Positions 7,076 to 14,881 of a stretch of 19,194 nt of DNA are shown here, piece by piece (position 1 is the first letter of the stretch; every line of letters begins with the position of its first letter). The translations under genes and the position numbers were made by a program. The notes beneath the pieces are model-generated. The model was given only the letters and a program-made list of their open reading frames with translations, did not search any database and was not told the origin of the DNA. The stretch covers positions 1 through 19,194 of the forward strand of contig CAZXBB010000356.1 of NCBI GenBank assembly GCA_964638815.1, given 5' to 3'. Source of the DNA: CAZXBB01 sp964638815 (GTDB lineage: Bacteria; Planctomycetota; Phycisphaerae; Phycisphaerales; SM1A02).

Positions 7076-8613
7076 AGGAGCTTGAATCCCCCGACCTCCG
7101 TCGTCCGGGGCGGCGCCGCGGCCGTTGTCGGCGCGCCCGCGTAGTGCGCGAGGATGCCGTCGATCCACGCGCGGGCGCGCTCGTTGAGCCGGAAGTCGTC
7201 GTCCATGAAGCGGCCGGGACTCACGAGGATGCCCAGGTCCGCCCCCTCGTAGCGGTAGTCGCCGACGCCGGAGATGCGCAGGAAGAACGCGCGGTTCTCG
7301 TAGCGTACGGTGCGCCGGTGCGTCTGCATCCGCACGTAGTGCGCGCCGCCCTCCCCGCCCAGTTCCCAGATCCCCGTCGCCGGCGCCGCGGAGATGCAAT
7401 CGACCGTGTCGGCGGTGTGCTTGATGACGAGCTGGCTCCATGTGTCGACGTTCGCCGGATCCGCCCAGCGCGCGTTGAGCGCCGCGATGTCGAGCTCGTA
7501 GTCCACGTTCGCCCACTCCAGCAGGTGAAAGAGGAACAGCGGCGCGTCGGCGTGCCCGAAGCACGCCAGGTTGGTCATCGAGCTGGCGCCCGTGATGCGG
7601 GGGTTGCACTCGCCGAAGTACACGTCGCCCGTGTCGAGATCGGTGAGGAAGTCGATCTCGAAGTACCCGCGGTAATCGAGCTTCCTGAGTTCCTCGCCGA
7701 AGGCGACGGCGGACTGCCGGGCCTGCTCGCGGGTTCTCGCGTCGAACGCGTCGGCGAACACCTCGTTGCCGCACCACCCGCCGCGGTACGGCGTCAGCTC
7801 CGGGAAGCCCACCAGCTCGGTCATGAGCGGGCCGACGATGGTGCCGTGCCGCGTGACGCACGCCTCGAGCGCCGAGCCGCGGCAGCGAATGCGCTTCATG
7901 ATCTTCACCTCGGGCGCCTCGACGATCTCGTCCGCGTGCTTGTTCCAGTCGTCCTCGCCCGAGACGAAGAACGTCGTGTGCCCCGAGTCCCCGTACGCCG
8001 TCTGGATCACGAGGTGCTCGCCGAGCGTCCTCGACACCTCGCGCAGCTCCGCGTAGCTGCCGACCTTCGCGAGCACGTTCGGCACCGACGGCACGCCGGC
8101 GCGATCCGCGATGCGCGTGGACTCGATCTTGTCGTCCACGTGCTGGCGAAGCCGGCTGGACGGGAAGCACACCTCGAGGCCCAGCTCCCGGCACAGACGC
8201 TCGGTCTCCTCGTCGAACATGAGAAACACGGCTTTGCCGCCGGGTCCGTTCCGCCGCACGAGGTCCGCGACCTCCTTGTGCGACAGCAGGTAGTTGTTGA
8301 TGTCCTCGATCGACGTGAACGGCCGGTGCGGCGCCTCCTCCGGGACGAAGACGTTCGGGTGCTCGCCGTCGAAGCAGTCGATGTAGTTCACGTAGGTGAA
8401 GTGCCGCACCCACTCGTCGATGCCCAGGAGATTGAAGTTCGTCGCGCTGATGAAGTAGATCGGCGCGTCGTTGCGGTAGAAATACCGGCGGATGTCCGAC
8501 AGCTCGCGGAGTCGCGGCCGCGCGGCGGTCGGGGCCGGAACGTCTGACCGGATCGCGGCGCCGGGTCCGGGCCTGGCGCCGCCCTTCGCGGAAGCCTCGG
8601 TGGTCGTGCTCAT
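7072..8613 (-). CDS. ATP-grasp ligase (carboxylate-amine ligase-like, biotin-carboxylase fold)
   Basis: The 513-aa product looks like an ATP-grasp enzyme, which activates a carboxylate as acyl phosphate and joins it to an amine or other nucleophile. The first 40 residues are Ala/Pro-rich and probably flexible. The pre-ATP-grasp region includes FISATNFNLLGIDEW and VNYIDCFDGEHP. The ATP-grasp region has a Gly-rich loop (QTAYGDSGHTTFFV), the strand MKRIRCRGSALEA, and the metal-binding segment YFEIDFLTD...VYFGECNPRITG with the expected acidic residues and Asn. GGGAGA lies 9 nt before the ATG, 16 bp after the decarboxylase stop. The enzyme is often named biotin carboxylase by similarity, but no biotin carrier or carboxyltransferase gene is present, so amide formation is more likely. 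The substrate is not deducible. Confidence 0.8.
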   Translation of the reverse strand: MSTTTEASAKGGARPGPGAAIRSDVPAPTAARPRLRELSDIRRYFYRNDAPIYFISATNFNLLGIDEWVRHFTYVNYIDCFDGEHPNVFVPEEAPHRPFTSIEDINNYLLSHKEVADLVRRNGPGGKAVFLMFDEETERLCRELGLEVCFPSSRLRQHVDDKIESTRIADRAGVPSVPNVLAKVGSYAELREVSRTLGEHLVIQTAYGDSGHTTFFVSGEDDWNKHADEIVEAPEVKIMKRIRCRGSALEACVTRHGTIVGPLMTELVGFPELTPYRGGWCGNEVFADAFDARTREQARQSAVAFGEELRKLDYRGYFEIDFLTDLDTGDVYFGECNPRITGASSMTNLACFGHADAPLFLFHLLEWANVDYELDIAALNARWADPANVDTWSQLVIKHTADTVDCISAAPATGIWELGGEGGAHYVRMQTHRRTVRYENRAFFLRISGVGDYRYEGADLGILVSPGRFMDDDFRLNERARAWIDGILAHYAGAPTTAAAPPRTTEVGGFKLL

Positions 8614-8629
8614 GCTGCGGAATCTCCCG

Positions 8630-11395
8630 TCAGGAGGTGATGGCGGCCGCGGCGGGCGCGGAGACTTCGGCGAGCGCGTCCTCGCGGAAGATGCGCAGCC
8701 CGTATTCCGGCTTGTAGCCGTGAATCTCCTTCACGTCCACCGCGCGGAGGTAGTCGAGGATCTCCCCGCTGACGACCTGCCCCGGCACGAGCACCGGGAA
8801 GCCGGGAGGATACGGCGTCACGAACGACGCCGAGATGACCTCGCGCCCGGAATCGATCGCGGCCCGCACGGACCCGTCGAGACGCAGGTACTCGCACCGC
8901 GTGTCCTGGTACGCGAGGAAGTACGCCCGCCGGAGGTCGCCCTCGCGCGCTCGCGCGTCCGGCCGGAACGTCTCGTGGAACGCGCTGAAGTTCGGCAGCG
9001 GCGGCTGCTCCTCGGTGAGCGCGCGCACGCGTCGCTCGTGCATCCGGCGGCCCTCGGCGCTCTCGTTCTCGAGCCGCTCGTCGATGCTCCGGGCGATCTG
9101 CGCGAGCACCTCGACGAGGTAGGCGACGTCGCCGCGCGTCGTCCCGATGTTCGTCATGAAGAGGACGCTGTTGCGGCTCGTCTTGTTGATCTGGATGTCG
9201 TACTCGTCCATCAGCAGGTGGCGGAACCGGTCGCCGTCCATGCCGGTGCGGCCGATGTGCACGGTCACGCGCGTCGGATCGAGCGCGAACTCGTCCGTGC
9301 GCCACGCCTCCTCCATGCGGTGCCAGCCCTTCTCCGGCTCGTAGTACGACTCGAGGCCGGACGTGCGGTGGTCCGCCGGGATCATGTCGCACGGACGGAG
9401 CACCCTGAAGTAGCGCCGGATGAGCGCGTGCTCGGCGATCCGCTCGCGGAGGATCATGGCGAGACCGATGCTGCGGTGGACCAGCTCGTACCCCTCCAGC
9501 TCGACCTGGCGACGGCCGACGTCGAGCGACGCGATGATCTGGTAGTTCGGCGACGTCGACGTGTGCGTCATGAACGCCTCGTGGAACGCGTCCGAGACCA
9601 TCTGCGCGAAGTCCTCGTCGCGCACGTGGATCATCGAGCCCTGCCGCAGCGCCGTCAGCGTCTTGTGGGTGGAGTGCGTCGCGTAGACCCGCACGCGCAC
9701 GCGATCCGGATCCGCCATGAGCGGCCGGTCGAGCCACGTGGCGTCGTCGTCGGGATCGAGCTCGTCGAACACCTCCTTCCATGGCTCGTATCGCGCGCGG
9801 TAGGCCTCGCTGCGGTACATCTCGTGGAGGTCGTCCGCCGACGTCATCGCCGTGCGGCGGCGCAGCGTGGAGCTGAACGTCGCGAACGCGAACCACGCCT
9901 CGTCCCACACGAAGATCAGGTCCGGCTTGATGGCAAGCAGCTCGCTCATGATCCGCTCGGGATCGTACGTGATGCCGTCGAAGGTGCAGTTCGTCAGCAG
10001 GAGCATGCGCACGCGATCGAGCTTCCCCTCGCGTCTCAGCTCGAGGAGGCTCCGCTTGATCTCGATCAGGGGCACACCGCCGTACATCGAGTATTCGCTG
10101 AGGGGGTAGGCGTCGAGATAGACGGGGAACGCCCCGGCAAGCATCAGCGCGTAGTGGTGCGACTTGTGGCAGTCGCGGGAGACGAGGACGATGTCGCCGG
10201 GCGACACCAGCGCCTGCACGACGATCTTGTTCGCGGTGGACGTACCGTTCGTCACGAAGAACGAGTGGTTCGCGTTGAAAGCGCGCGCGGCCAGCGCCTG
10301 GGCGCGCTTGATCGGGCCGGTCGGCTGGAGAAGCGAGTCGAGCCCGCCGCTCGTCGCCGACGTCTCCGCCAGAAAGATGTTCGCGCCGTAGAAGCGGGCG
10401 AGGTCGCGGGCCCAGAACGAGTTCATCATCGACTTCGCCCGCGCGATGGGCAGGGCGTGGAACACGCCGGTCGGCTTCTGGCTGAAGCGACGCAGAGCGT
10501 CGAAGAACGGCGTCTCGTACCGGGCGCGGATCCCCTTGAGGATGCTCAGGTGCAGCTCCATGAGCTGTTCGACCCGGTAGAAGGCGCGGCGGAAGTCCGT
10601 GCCGAGGTTGCCCGCCAACTGGTCCAGCGGCGTGTCGGTGACGAGGAAGAGATCGATCTCCGGTCGGAGCCGCTTGATGATCCGCCCCAGCTCCACGCTC
10701 CGCGCGAGCCCGTAGACCTCCTTCGGCTCGTTCATGGCGAGGAAGTCGAGATACCGGTCGAACACCGGGTGGCGGTTCGCGGTCGGGTAGGCGAAGTCGT
10801 ACCGCAGCACGCAGCTCTGGATGGTGCGGTTGAAGAGGATCGCGATGATCGCGTCCTCGAAGCTCGGAACGACGACGATGTCATAGACGAACTCGTCCTC
10901 GGGCCGCCGGATCTCCTGCAGACGCTCGCGCAGGTCCGCGCGGTCGGCCTCGTCGATCGCGTCGACGAACAGCGTCTCGAAGTAGAGCCCGCCGGGATCG
11001 CCGCGGTGGTCGTCGTCCGACCGGCCGTGTTCGCGGTCGCGCTCCTCGCCGGACAGCCGGTGCGCGGCGTTCTCGCGGTAGGCGTCGCCGACGAGCAGAC
11101 GTACGATCTGCCGCACGCGTCGGGCGACGTCGTCGTACTCCCTCGCCGCGAACGCGGCGGCGATCTCGGCGACGGTGTCGCTCCCCGGGAATGCGAAGTA
11201 TCGCTCGAGCACCGCGAGCGTCTCCAGGTCCGCCGCCACGTGCCCGCTCGGTTCGTCGATCCCCCGGCCCTGCCGGGAGATCTCCTCGAGCCACTTCGCG
11301 CTCACCTGGAGGTCGTTCCACGTGTCGAGACGGAGCTGGTTCGCGTTGTACTGACGCTGGCTCCAACTGCGAAGGCGGTCGCCGTGCTCGCTCAT
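8630..11395 (-). CDS. Orn/Lys/Arg-type PLP-dependent decarboxylase, enlarged
   Basis: This fold-type I PLP enzyme likely decarboxylates a basic amino acid (ornithine, lysine or arginine) to a diamine or agmatine. In its 921 aa I see a long N-terminal wing (1-300), the major domain from about 310 (NGTSTANK at 383-390 for phosphate binding, DCHKSHH at 408-414, VWDEAWFAF at 496-504), the PLP lysine Lys578 in ATHSTHKTL, and HTSTSPNYQIIASLDV (611-626). The C-terminal domain ends near 905. Well-known family members have about 700-760 aa; the excess lies mainly in the N-terminal part and in an acidic insertion at about 518-565 before the PLP lysine. The ATG overlaps the stop of the amidohydrolase gene (11392-11395). 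Substrate choice among Orn, Lys and Arg cannot be read from the motifs; decarboxylation rather than transamination is supported by the C-terminal domain. Confidence 0.88.
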   Translation of the reverse strand: MSEHGDRLRSWSQRQYNANQLRLDTWNDLQVSAKWLEEISRQGRGIDEPSGHVAADLETLAVLERYFAFPGSDTVAEIAAAFAAREYDDVARRVRQIVRLLVGDAYRENAAHRLSGEERDREHGRSDDDHRGDPGGLYFETLFVDAIDEADRADLRERLQEIRRPEDEFVYDIVVVPSFEDAIIAILFNRTIQSCVLRYDFAYPTANRHPVFDRYLDFLAMNEPKEVYGLARSVELGRIIKRLRPEIDLFLVTDTPLDQLAGNLGTDFRRAFYRVEQLMELHLSILKGIRARYETPFFDALRRFSQKPTGVFHALPIARAKSMMNSFWARDLARFYGANIFLAETSATSGGLDSLLQPTGPIKRAQALAARAFNANHSFFVTNGTSTANKIVVQALVSPGDIVLVSRDCHKSHHYALMLAGAFPVYLDAYPLSEYSMYGGVPLIEIKRSLLELRREGKLDRVRMLLLTNCTFDGITYDPERIMSELLAIKPDLIFVWDEAWFAFATFSSTLRRRTAMTSADDLHEMYRSEAYRARYEPWKEVFDELDPDDDATWLDRPLMADPDRVRVRVYATHSTHKTLTALRQGSMIHVRDEDFAQMVSDAFHEAFMTHTSTSPNYQIIASLDVGRRQVELEGYELVHRSIGLAMILRERIAEHALIRRYFRVLRPCDMIPADHRTSGLESYYEPEKGWHRMEEAWRTDEFALDPTRVTVHIGRTGMDGDRFRHLLMDEYDIQINKTSRNSVLFMTNIGTTRGDVAYLVEVLAQIARSIDERLENESAEGRRMHERRVRALTEEQPPLPNFSAFHETFRPDARAREGDLRRAYFLAYQDTRCEYLRLDGSVRAAIDSGREVISASFVTPYPPGFPVLVPGQVVSGEILDYLRAVDVKEIHGYKPEYGLRIFREDALAEVSAPAAAAITS

Positions 11396-12330
11396 GCCTG
11401 CACCCCCGTCGGCGGGGGCGCAGCCTTCGCGTCCGCTTCACGCTCCGGCTGGATCGGGGCGACGAGACCCGCCTTCGATCCGCGCGACTGCTTGACGAGC
11501 GGGCCGAGCGTCTCGAGGTACGCGCGTGTCTCGGGCGACCGGTGGTACACGCCGAAGTCGACGTTGTTGTCGCGGAAGCTCTTGAGCGGCTGCCCGAGAC
11601 CCTTGAGCCCGACCTCGCGCGAGCGTCGCACGCGCTCGAGATCGATCTCGAGCGGAATCATCTCCTCCGCGGATCCCGCCTCGTAGAGCACGTCGCCTCC
11701 GGGCGAGACCACGATGGAGCGTCCGATTCCCCCGTCGCCCACGCCGTTGATGTCGATGACGAAGCACTGGTTGATCGCCGCCGTGGCCCGCGCGATCGCC
11801 AGCTCGACGTCGCGGTCGATGCTCGCCGTCAGCGTCGGGTGCAGGATGACCTCGGCCCCCAGCGCCGCGAGTGTGCGCGACGTCTCGGGGAACCACATGT
11901 CGTAGCAGATGCTCACGCCGAAACGCCCGACGTCCGGGACGTCGAACACGCAGAACTCCGACCCGGCCTCGACGCCCGTCTCGTATGGGAGGAACGGAAA
12001 CATCTTGCGGTAGCGGGCGATCACCGAGCCGTCGGGCGCGATGACCGGCGCCGTGTTGTAGACGCGTCCCTCGGTCTTCTCGAAGAACGAACCCGGCAGC
12101 AGCCAGACCGCGTGACGCGCGGCGAAGCTCTGGTAGGCCTGCTCGGCGTCGTTCGGCAGCGGCGTCGCGTTCCCGGTCCACCCGCCGTACGTGGCGAGCT
12201 CGCTCAGCACGACCATCTGCACCCAGGGGTAGAGGTACATCAGCATCTCGAGCCGGTTCAGGATGTGCCTCTGGTTCGAGCTGCTGCCCGAGAGGTGAAG
12301 CTGAAGACCGGCGATGGCGAACGGTGTCAT
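11392..12330 (-). CDS. Carbon-nitrogen hydrolase (nitrilase superfamily amidase)
   Basis: The 312-aa protein has the Glu-Lys-Cys triad of the superfamily: Glu44 in VLSELATYGG, Lys109 in RYRKMFPFLPYE, and Cys142 in SICYDMWFPE. It hydrolyses a C-N bond of an amide or carbamoyl compound. In polyamine metabolism the family includes N-carbamoylputrescine amidohydrolase (AguB) and 5-aminovaleramidase (DavA). No agmatine deiminase gene lies nearby, so the AguB label is not justified. The C-terminal tail (about 275-312) is Ala/Pro-rich. AGGAAG lies 5-6 nt before the ATG, immediately after the minisatellite that separates this gene from the aminotransferase gene. Its stop overlaps the decarboxylase start, so the two are probably translationally coupled and act on related compounds. 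Confidence 0.88.
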   Translation of the reverse strand: MTPFAIAGLQLHLSGSSSNQRHILNRLEMLMYLYPWVQMVVLSELATYGGWTGNATPLPNDAEQAYQSFAARHAVWLLPGSFFEKTEGRVYNTAPVIAPDGSVIARYRKMFPFLPYETGVEAGSEFCVFDVPDVGRFGVSICYDMWFPETSRTLAALGAEVILHPTLTASIDRDVELAIARATAAINQCFVIDINGVGDGGIGRSIVVSPGGDVLYEAGSAEEMIPLEIDLERVRRSREVGLKGLGQPLKSFRDNNVDFGVYHRSPETRAYLETLGPLVKQSRGSKAGLVAPIQPEREADAKAAPPPTGVQA

Positions 12331-12340
12331 GGGATCTTCC

Positions 12341-12529
12341 TGCCTTGGGTCGGCCTGCCTGGGTCGGCCTGCTTGCGTCGGGCCTGCCTTGGCCCTGCTT
12401 GGGTCGGCCCTGCTCGCGTCGGCCCTGCTTGCGTCGGGCCTGCTTGCGTCGGCCCTGCTTGCGTCGGCCCTGCTCGCGTCGGCCCTGCTTGCATCGGGCC
12501 TGGCTCGCGTCGGGCCTGCCTTTGGTCGG
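12341..12529. repeat. 15-bp minisatellite, about 13 units, in the operon leader
   Basis: Degenerate direct repeats of tgcttgcgtcggccc fill almost the whole gap between the aminotransferase and amidohydrolase genes. Unit starts are 12341, 12356, 12370, 12385, 12396, 12411, 12426, 12441, 12456, 12471, 12486, 12501 and 12517. Most are 15 bp, but 14-, 11- and 16-bp units break the frame, so a coding role is unlikely. Adjacent units carry self-complementary GGCC, so the RNA could form serial small hairpins. The array ends only 10 nt before the amidohydrolase ATG, next to its ribosome binding site. Confidence 0.95.
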
Positions 12530-12533
12530 TGGC

Positions 12534-13865
12534 TCAGGCGGTCGGGACACGGACCCTCGCGCCCGGGGTCCCCGCCGCACGCAGCGTTTCCGCCTCGAGG
12601 ATGCCCAGCGCGCGATCGAGCTCATCGTCCGTGATCACGAGCGGGCACAGGACGCGGACGATGTTGCCGAACGTGCCCGCGGGAATCACGAGCAGGCCCT
12701 GCTCGCGACAGCCCGCGATGATATCAGGGACGACCTTCGTGGCCGGGCGCGGCGGATCGCCCTCCATGAACACCATCGCCTGCATCGCGCCGAGGCCGCG
12801 CACGTCCGCGATCATCGGGCACCGGTCCCGGAGCCCGCGGAATCGCTCCTCGATGCGGGCGCCGATCTCTTGCGCGCGCTCGTCGAGCCGCTCCTCCTTC
12901 ATCACGGCGATCGCGGCGAGCGCGGCCGCACACGCCACCGGGTTGCCGCCGTACGTGCCGCCGAGCGTGCCCGGCTTCGCGGCGTCCATCACGTCGGCGC
13001 GGCCGATGACCGCCGAGATCGGCATCCCGCCGCCCATCGACTTCGCCCACGTGGACAGGTCGGGGCGGACGCCCGAGTGCTCGTAGGCGGCCCACCGGCC
13101 GGTGCGGCAGAAGCCGCTCTGCACCTCGTCGAAGACGAGCACGATGCCGTGCTCGTCGCATATGCGGCGCAGGCCCTCGAGATACTCCGTCGGCGCCGCG
13201 ACGAAGCCGCCCTCCCCCTGGATCACCTCAAGGATGATCGCCGCGACGTCGGTGGCCGCGACCGTGTTCAGGAAGGCGTCCTCGAGGCGGCGCAGCTCGC
13301 GGGCGACGAACGCGTCGCGATCCATCCCGTGCCCGTACTGGAAGTGGTTCGGGTACGGCAGCCGGTAGATCTCCGGCGCGAACGGACCGCAGCCGGCCTT
13401 GTACCCGACCTTGGACGTGAGCGTGGCGCCGAGCAGCGTGCGCCCGTGGAACGACTCGGTGAAGCAGATGACCGCGCCGCGCCCGGTCGCCTGGCGGGCG
13501 ATCTTGACGGCGTTCTCCACCGCCTCGGCCCCGGAGTTGACGAGCATCGCCTTCGTCCGGTCGCCGTGCGGAAAGAGCGCGACGAGCTCCTCGCACAGGG
13601 CGACGTAGGGCTCGTAGGTCGCGACATGGATGCACGCGTGGATGAGCCGGCCCGCCTGTACGCGGATCGCCTCGACGATCCGGGGATGGCAGTGCCCGGC
13701 GTTCAGCACGCCGATGCCGCCGGCGAAGTCGATCAGCTCCGTGCCTTCCACGTCCTCGATGACCGCGCCGCGGCCGCGGGCGGCGGTCACGGGGCCCGCG
13801 AAACGCGCAACCCCGGGCGGAACCACGGCATCACGCCGGGCGATCAGGTCCGCGTTGGTGCTCAT
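12534..13865 (-). CDS. gabT: Class III aminotransferase, GABA/5-aminovalerate/putrescine type
   Basis: This 443-aa PLP enzyme moves an omega-amino group to 2-oxoglutarate or pyruvate, giving a semialdehyde. Class III features are SGAEAVENAVKIAR (111-124), the aromatic/His pair of SFHGRTL (138-144), the E-x-x-Q-G-E-G-G loop (213-220), Asp246 in VFDEVQSG, the PLP lysine Lys275 in TWAKSMGGGMP, and GGTYGGNPVACAAALA (302-317). Length and motif order fit 4-aminobutyrate aminotransferase; 5-aminovalerate (DavT-like) or diamine specificity is equally possible. It is the first gene of the minus-strand block. GGAG stands 8 nt before the ATG, and a TACAAT hexamer about 20 nt upstream gives a short leader. 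It is divergent from a symporter fragment, which hints that the intact locus once included substrate uptake. Confidence 0.92.
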   Translation of the reverse strand: MSTNADLIARRDAVVPPGVARFAGPVTAARGRGAVIEDVEGTELIDFAGGIGVLNAGHCHPRIVEAIRVQAGRLIHACIHVATYEPYVALCEELVALFPHGDRTKAMLVNSGAEAVENAVKIARQATGRGAVICFTESFHGRTLLGATLTSKVGYKAGCGPFAPEIYRLPYPNHFQYGHGMDRDAFVARELRRLEDAFLNTVAATDVAAIILEVIQGEGGFVAAPTEYLEGLRRICDEHGIVLVFDEVQSGFCRTGRWAAYEHSGVRPDLSTWAKSMGGGMPISAVIGRADVMDAAKPGTLGGTYGGNPVACAAALAAIAVMKEERLDERAQEIGARIEERFRGLRDRCPMIADVRGLGAMQAMVFMEGDPPRPATKVVPDIIAGCREQGLLVIPAGTFGNIVRVLCPLVITDDELDRALGILEAETLRAAGTPGARVRVPTA

Positions 13866-13885
13866 GAACGGGTCTCCATCGGCGG

Positions 13886-13892
13886 TATTGTA
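13886..13892. promoter_or_regulatory. Putative symmetric -10 element for divergent transcription
   Basis: The heptamer tattgta reads TATTGT on the plus strand (13886-13891), 9 nt before the ATG at 13901, and TACAAT on the minus strand (13892-13887), about 21 nt before the gabT ATG at 13865. Both fit TANNNT. No clear -35 is seen on either side. The plus-strand gene has no Shine-Dalgarno sequence and would be leaderless; the minus-strand mRNA would have a leader of about 15 nt containing GGAG. Confidence 0.5.
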
Positions 13893-13900
13893 CCACCACC

Positions 13901-14212
13901 ATGCTCGAGCCTTCCGGCGTCGGCGCGTACCTTCTCATTCTCGTGATCATCGGCGTGATCGCGTCGCGTCGCATGAAGGACGTCCGCGACTACGCCGCGG
14001 GAAAGCGCCTGGGCTTCATTCCCGTCGCGTTCTCCGCGCGCGCCACCGGCGAGTCGGCGTGGCTCCGCCTCGGGCTCACCGGGATGGGCGCGCTCGTCGG
14101 CGTCCACCGCGTCGGGGTGGTCGTCGGCGAGCTGCTCGGCGTCGGCGGCGCCTGGATCATCATGAGCCGGCGCTTCGGCTCGTCGCCGCCGCCGCGCCCG
14201 TCGTCTTCGTGA
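13901..14212 (+). pseudogene. N-terminal stump of a sodium:solute symporter (SSS family)
   Basis: The 103 codons match the beginning of PutP-like Na+/solute symporters: first membrane helix (YLLILVIIGVIASRR), the loop VRDYAAGKRLG, the highly typical SARATGESAWLRLGLTGMGALVG of the second helix region, and a third helix (VVVGELLGVGGAWIIMSRRF). Functional members have about 480-550 aa and 12-13 helices. Here the frame ends in a Ser/Pro tail after about 92 matching residues, and the 114 bp before the next gene contain no further symporter sequence that I can see. I therefore call it truncated and non-functional. A retained regulatory role for the short membrane peptide cannot be excluded. It starts at the divergent promoter with gabT. 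Confidence 0.75.
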
Positions 14213-14326
14213 CCGCCTCCGTCAGCGTTCTTCGCGACGGGCACTGCGTCTGAACCGGCATGCCCGCGCGGGGCTCGCGTCGATAATCTCGGGTTTCGCG
14301 GATGTCGGGCGGGAGCTGCGCGGCCG

Positions 14327-14683
14327 TCAGTGAACGAGCCGTTCCAGGAACGCGATGACCCAGCCCCGGGCGAAGAAGGCTCCGTAACCCATCGCGATCA
14401 GCGTCACCGACAGGACGAACAGCAGCGGCACGCCGCTCTGACGCGGCCTGGTGAGCGCCGGGTAGCGTCCGCCCACGCGGTCGAGCACGACCCCCGTCCC
14501 GTACGCGGCGAGCAGCGCGGCGGCTCCCAGGAGGAACGCCCAGCGCGTGAGGAACACGCTGTACCCGGCCCCGTTCGTCACGACCGTATGGATCATCGCC
14601 GATCCGATTCCGAGGACGACGATCCCGGCCGTCAGGTCCCTGATCCGGTACCCCGCCGCCACCGCCTTCACATGCTGCGCCAC
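14327..14683 (-). CDS. Small membrane protein of unknown function
   Basis: With the GTG start at 14683 the product has 118 aa. It shows three clear hydrophobic segments: DLTAGIVVLGIGSAMIHTVV (about 15-34), WAFLLGAAALLAAYGTGVVL (about 47-66) and LLFVLSVTLIAMGYGAFFARGWVIAFL (about 86-112), the last perhaps long enough for two. The GTG is preferred because GGAGG stands 7 nt upstream and because the 55 extra residues of the longer frame are Arg/Pro-rich with no membrane character. The protein is not recognised. The nearest genes are a symporter stump downstream (convergent) and the FHA phosphatase gene upstream on the same strand; the 198-bp gap to that gene speaks against tight coupling. Confidence 0.6.
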   Translation of the reverse strand: MAQHVKAVAAGYRIRDLTAGIVVLGIGSAMIHTVVTNGAGYSVFLTRWAFLLGAAALLAAYGTGVVLDRVGGRYPALTRPRQSGVPLLFVLSVTLIAMGYGAFFARGWVIAFLERLVH

Positions 14684-14690
14684 TTCCTGC

Positions 14691-14695
14691 CCTCC
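14691..14695 (-). promoter_or_regulatory. Ribosome binding site fixing the GTG start of the small membrane protein
   Basis: The minus strand reads GGAGG 7 nt before the GTG at 14683. It is the only good Shine-Dalgarno match in the longer open frame and decides the start. The rest of the 14684-14881 gap shows no gene that I can support. Confidence 0.6.
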
Positions 14696-14881
14696 GGCCT
14701 CCGGAGAACAGCATGACAAATAGTGGCGGGCGGTTCCAATCCGGACGCGGTGCGGCAGACGCGACCTTGCCGGCGGCGCCGTCTCGGGAAACCCCGGCGC
14801 GCGCGTTATCGTCCCCTGCCGGGTCGGGACGCGCCGCTCACGACACATCGCGGACGACCCGACCGGCGACGAGCACGCCGC

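Noticed and set aside
8492..11686. 1064-codon plus-strand frame opposite the decarboxylase gene
   Set aside because: Low-complexity Arg/Val/Asp composition; the minus strand has a complete decarboxylase with catalytic motifs.
11392..12330. Naming the amidohydrolase AguB from its place beside a decarboxylase
   Set aside because: No agmatine deiminase nearby, and the decarboxylase may act on lysine or ornithine; only the superfamily is supported.
12341..12529. CRISPR array
   Set aside because: Units are contiguous 15-mers without spacers and no cas genes are present.
12331..12533. Pentapeptide-repeat protein encoded by the minisatellite
   Set aside because: Units of 11, 14 and 16 bp shift the frame, and no start or ribosome binding site fits; non-coding repeat is simpler.
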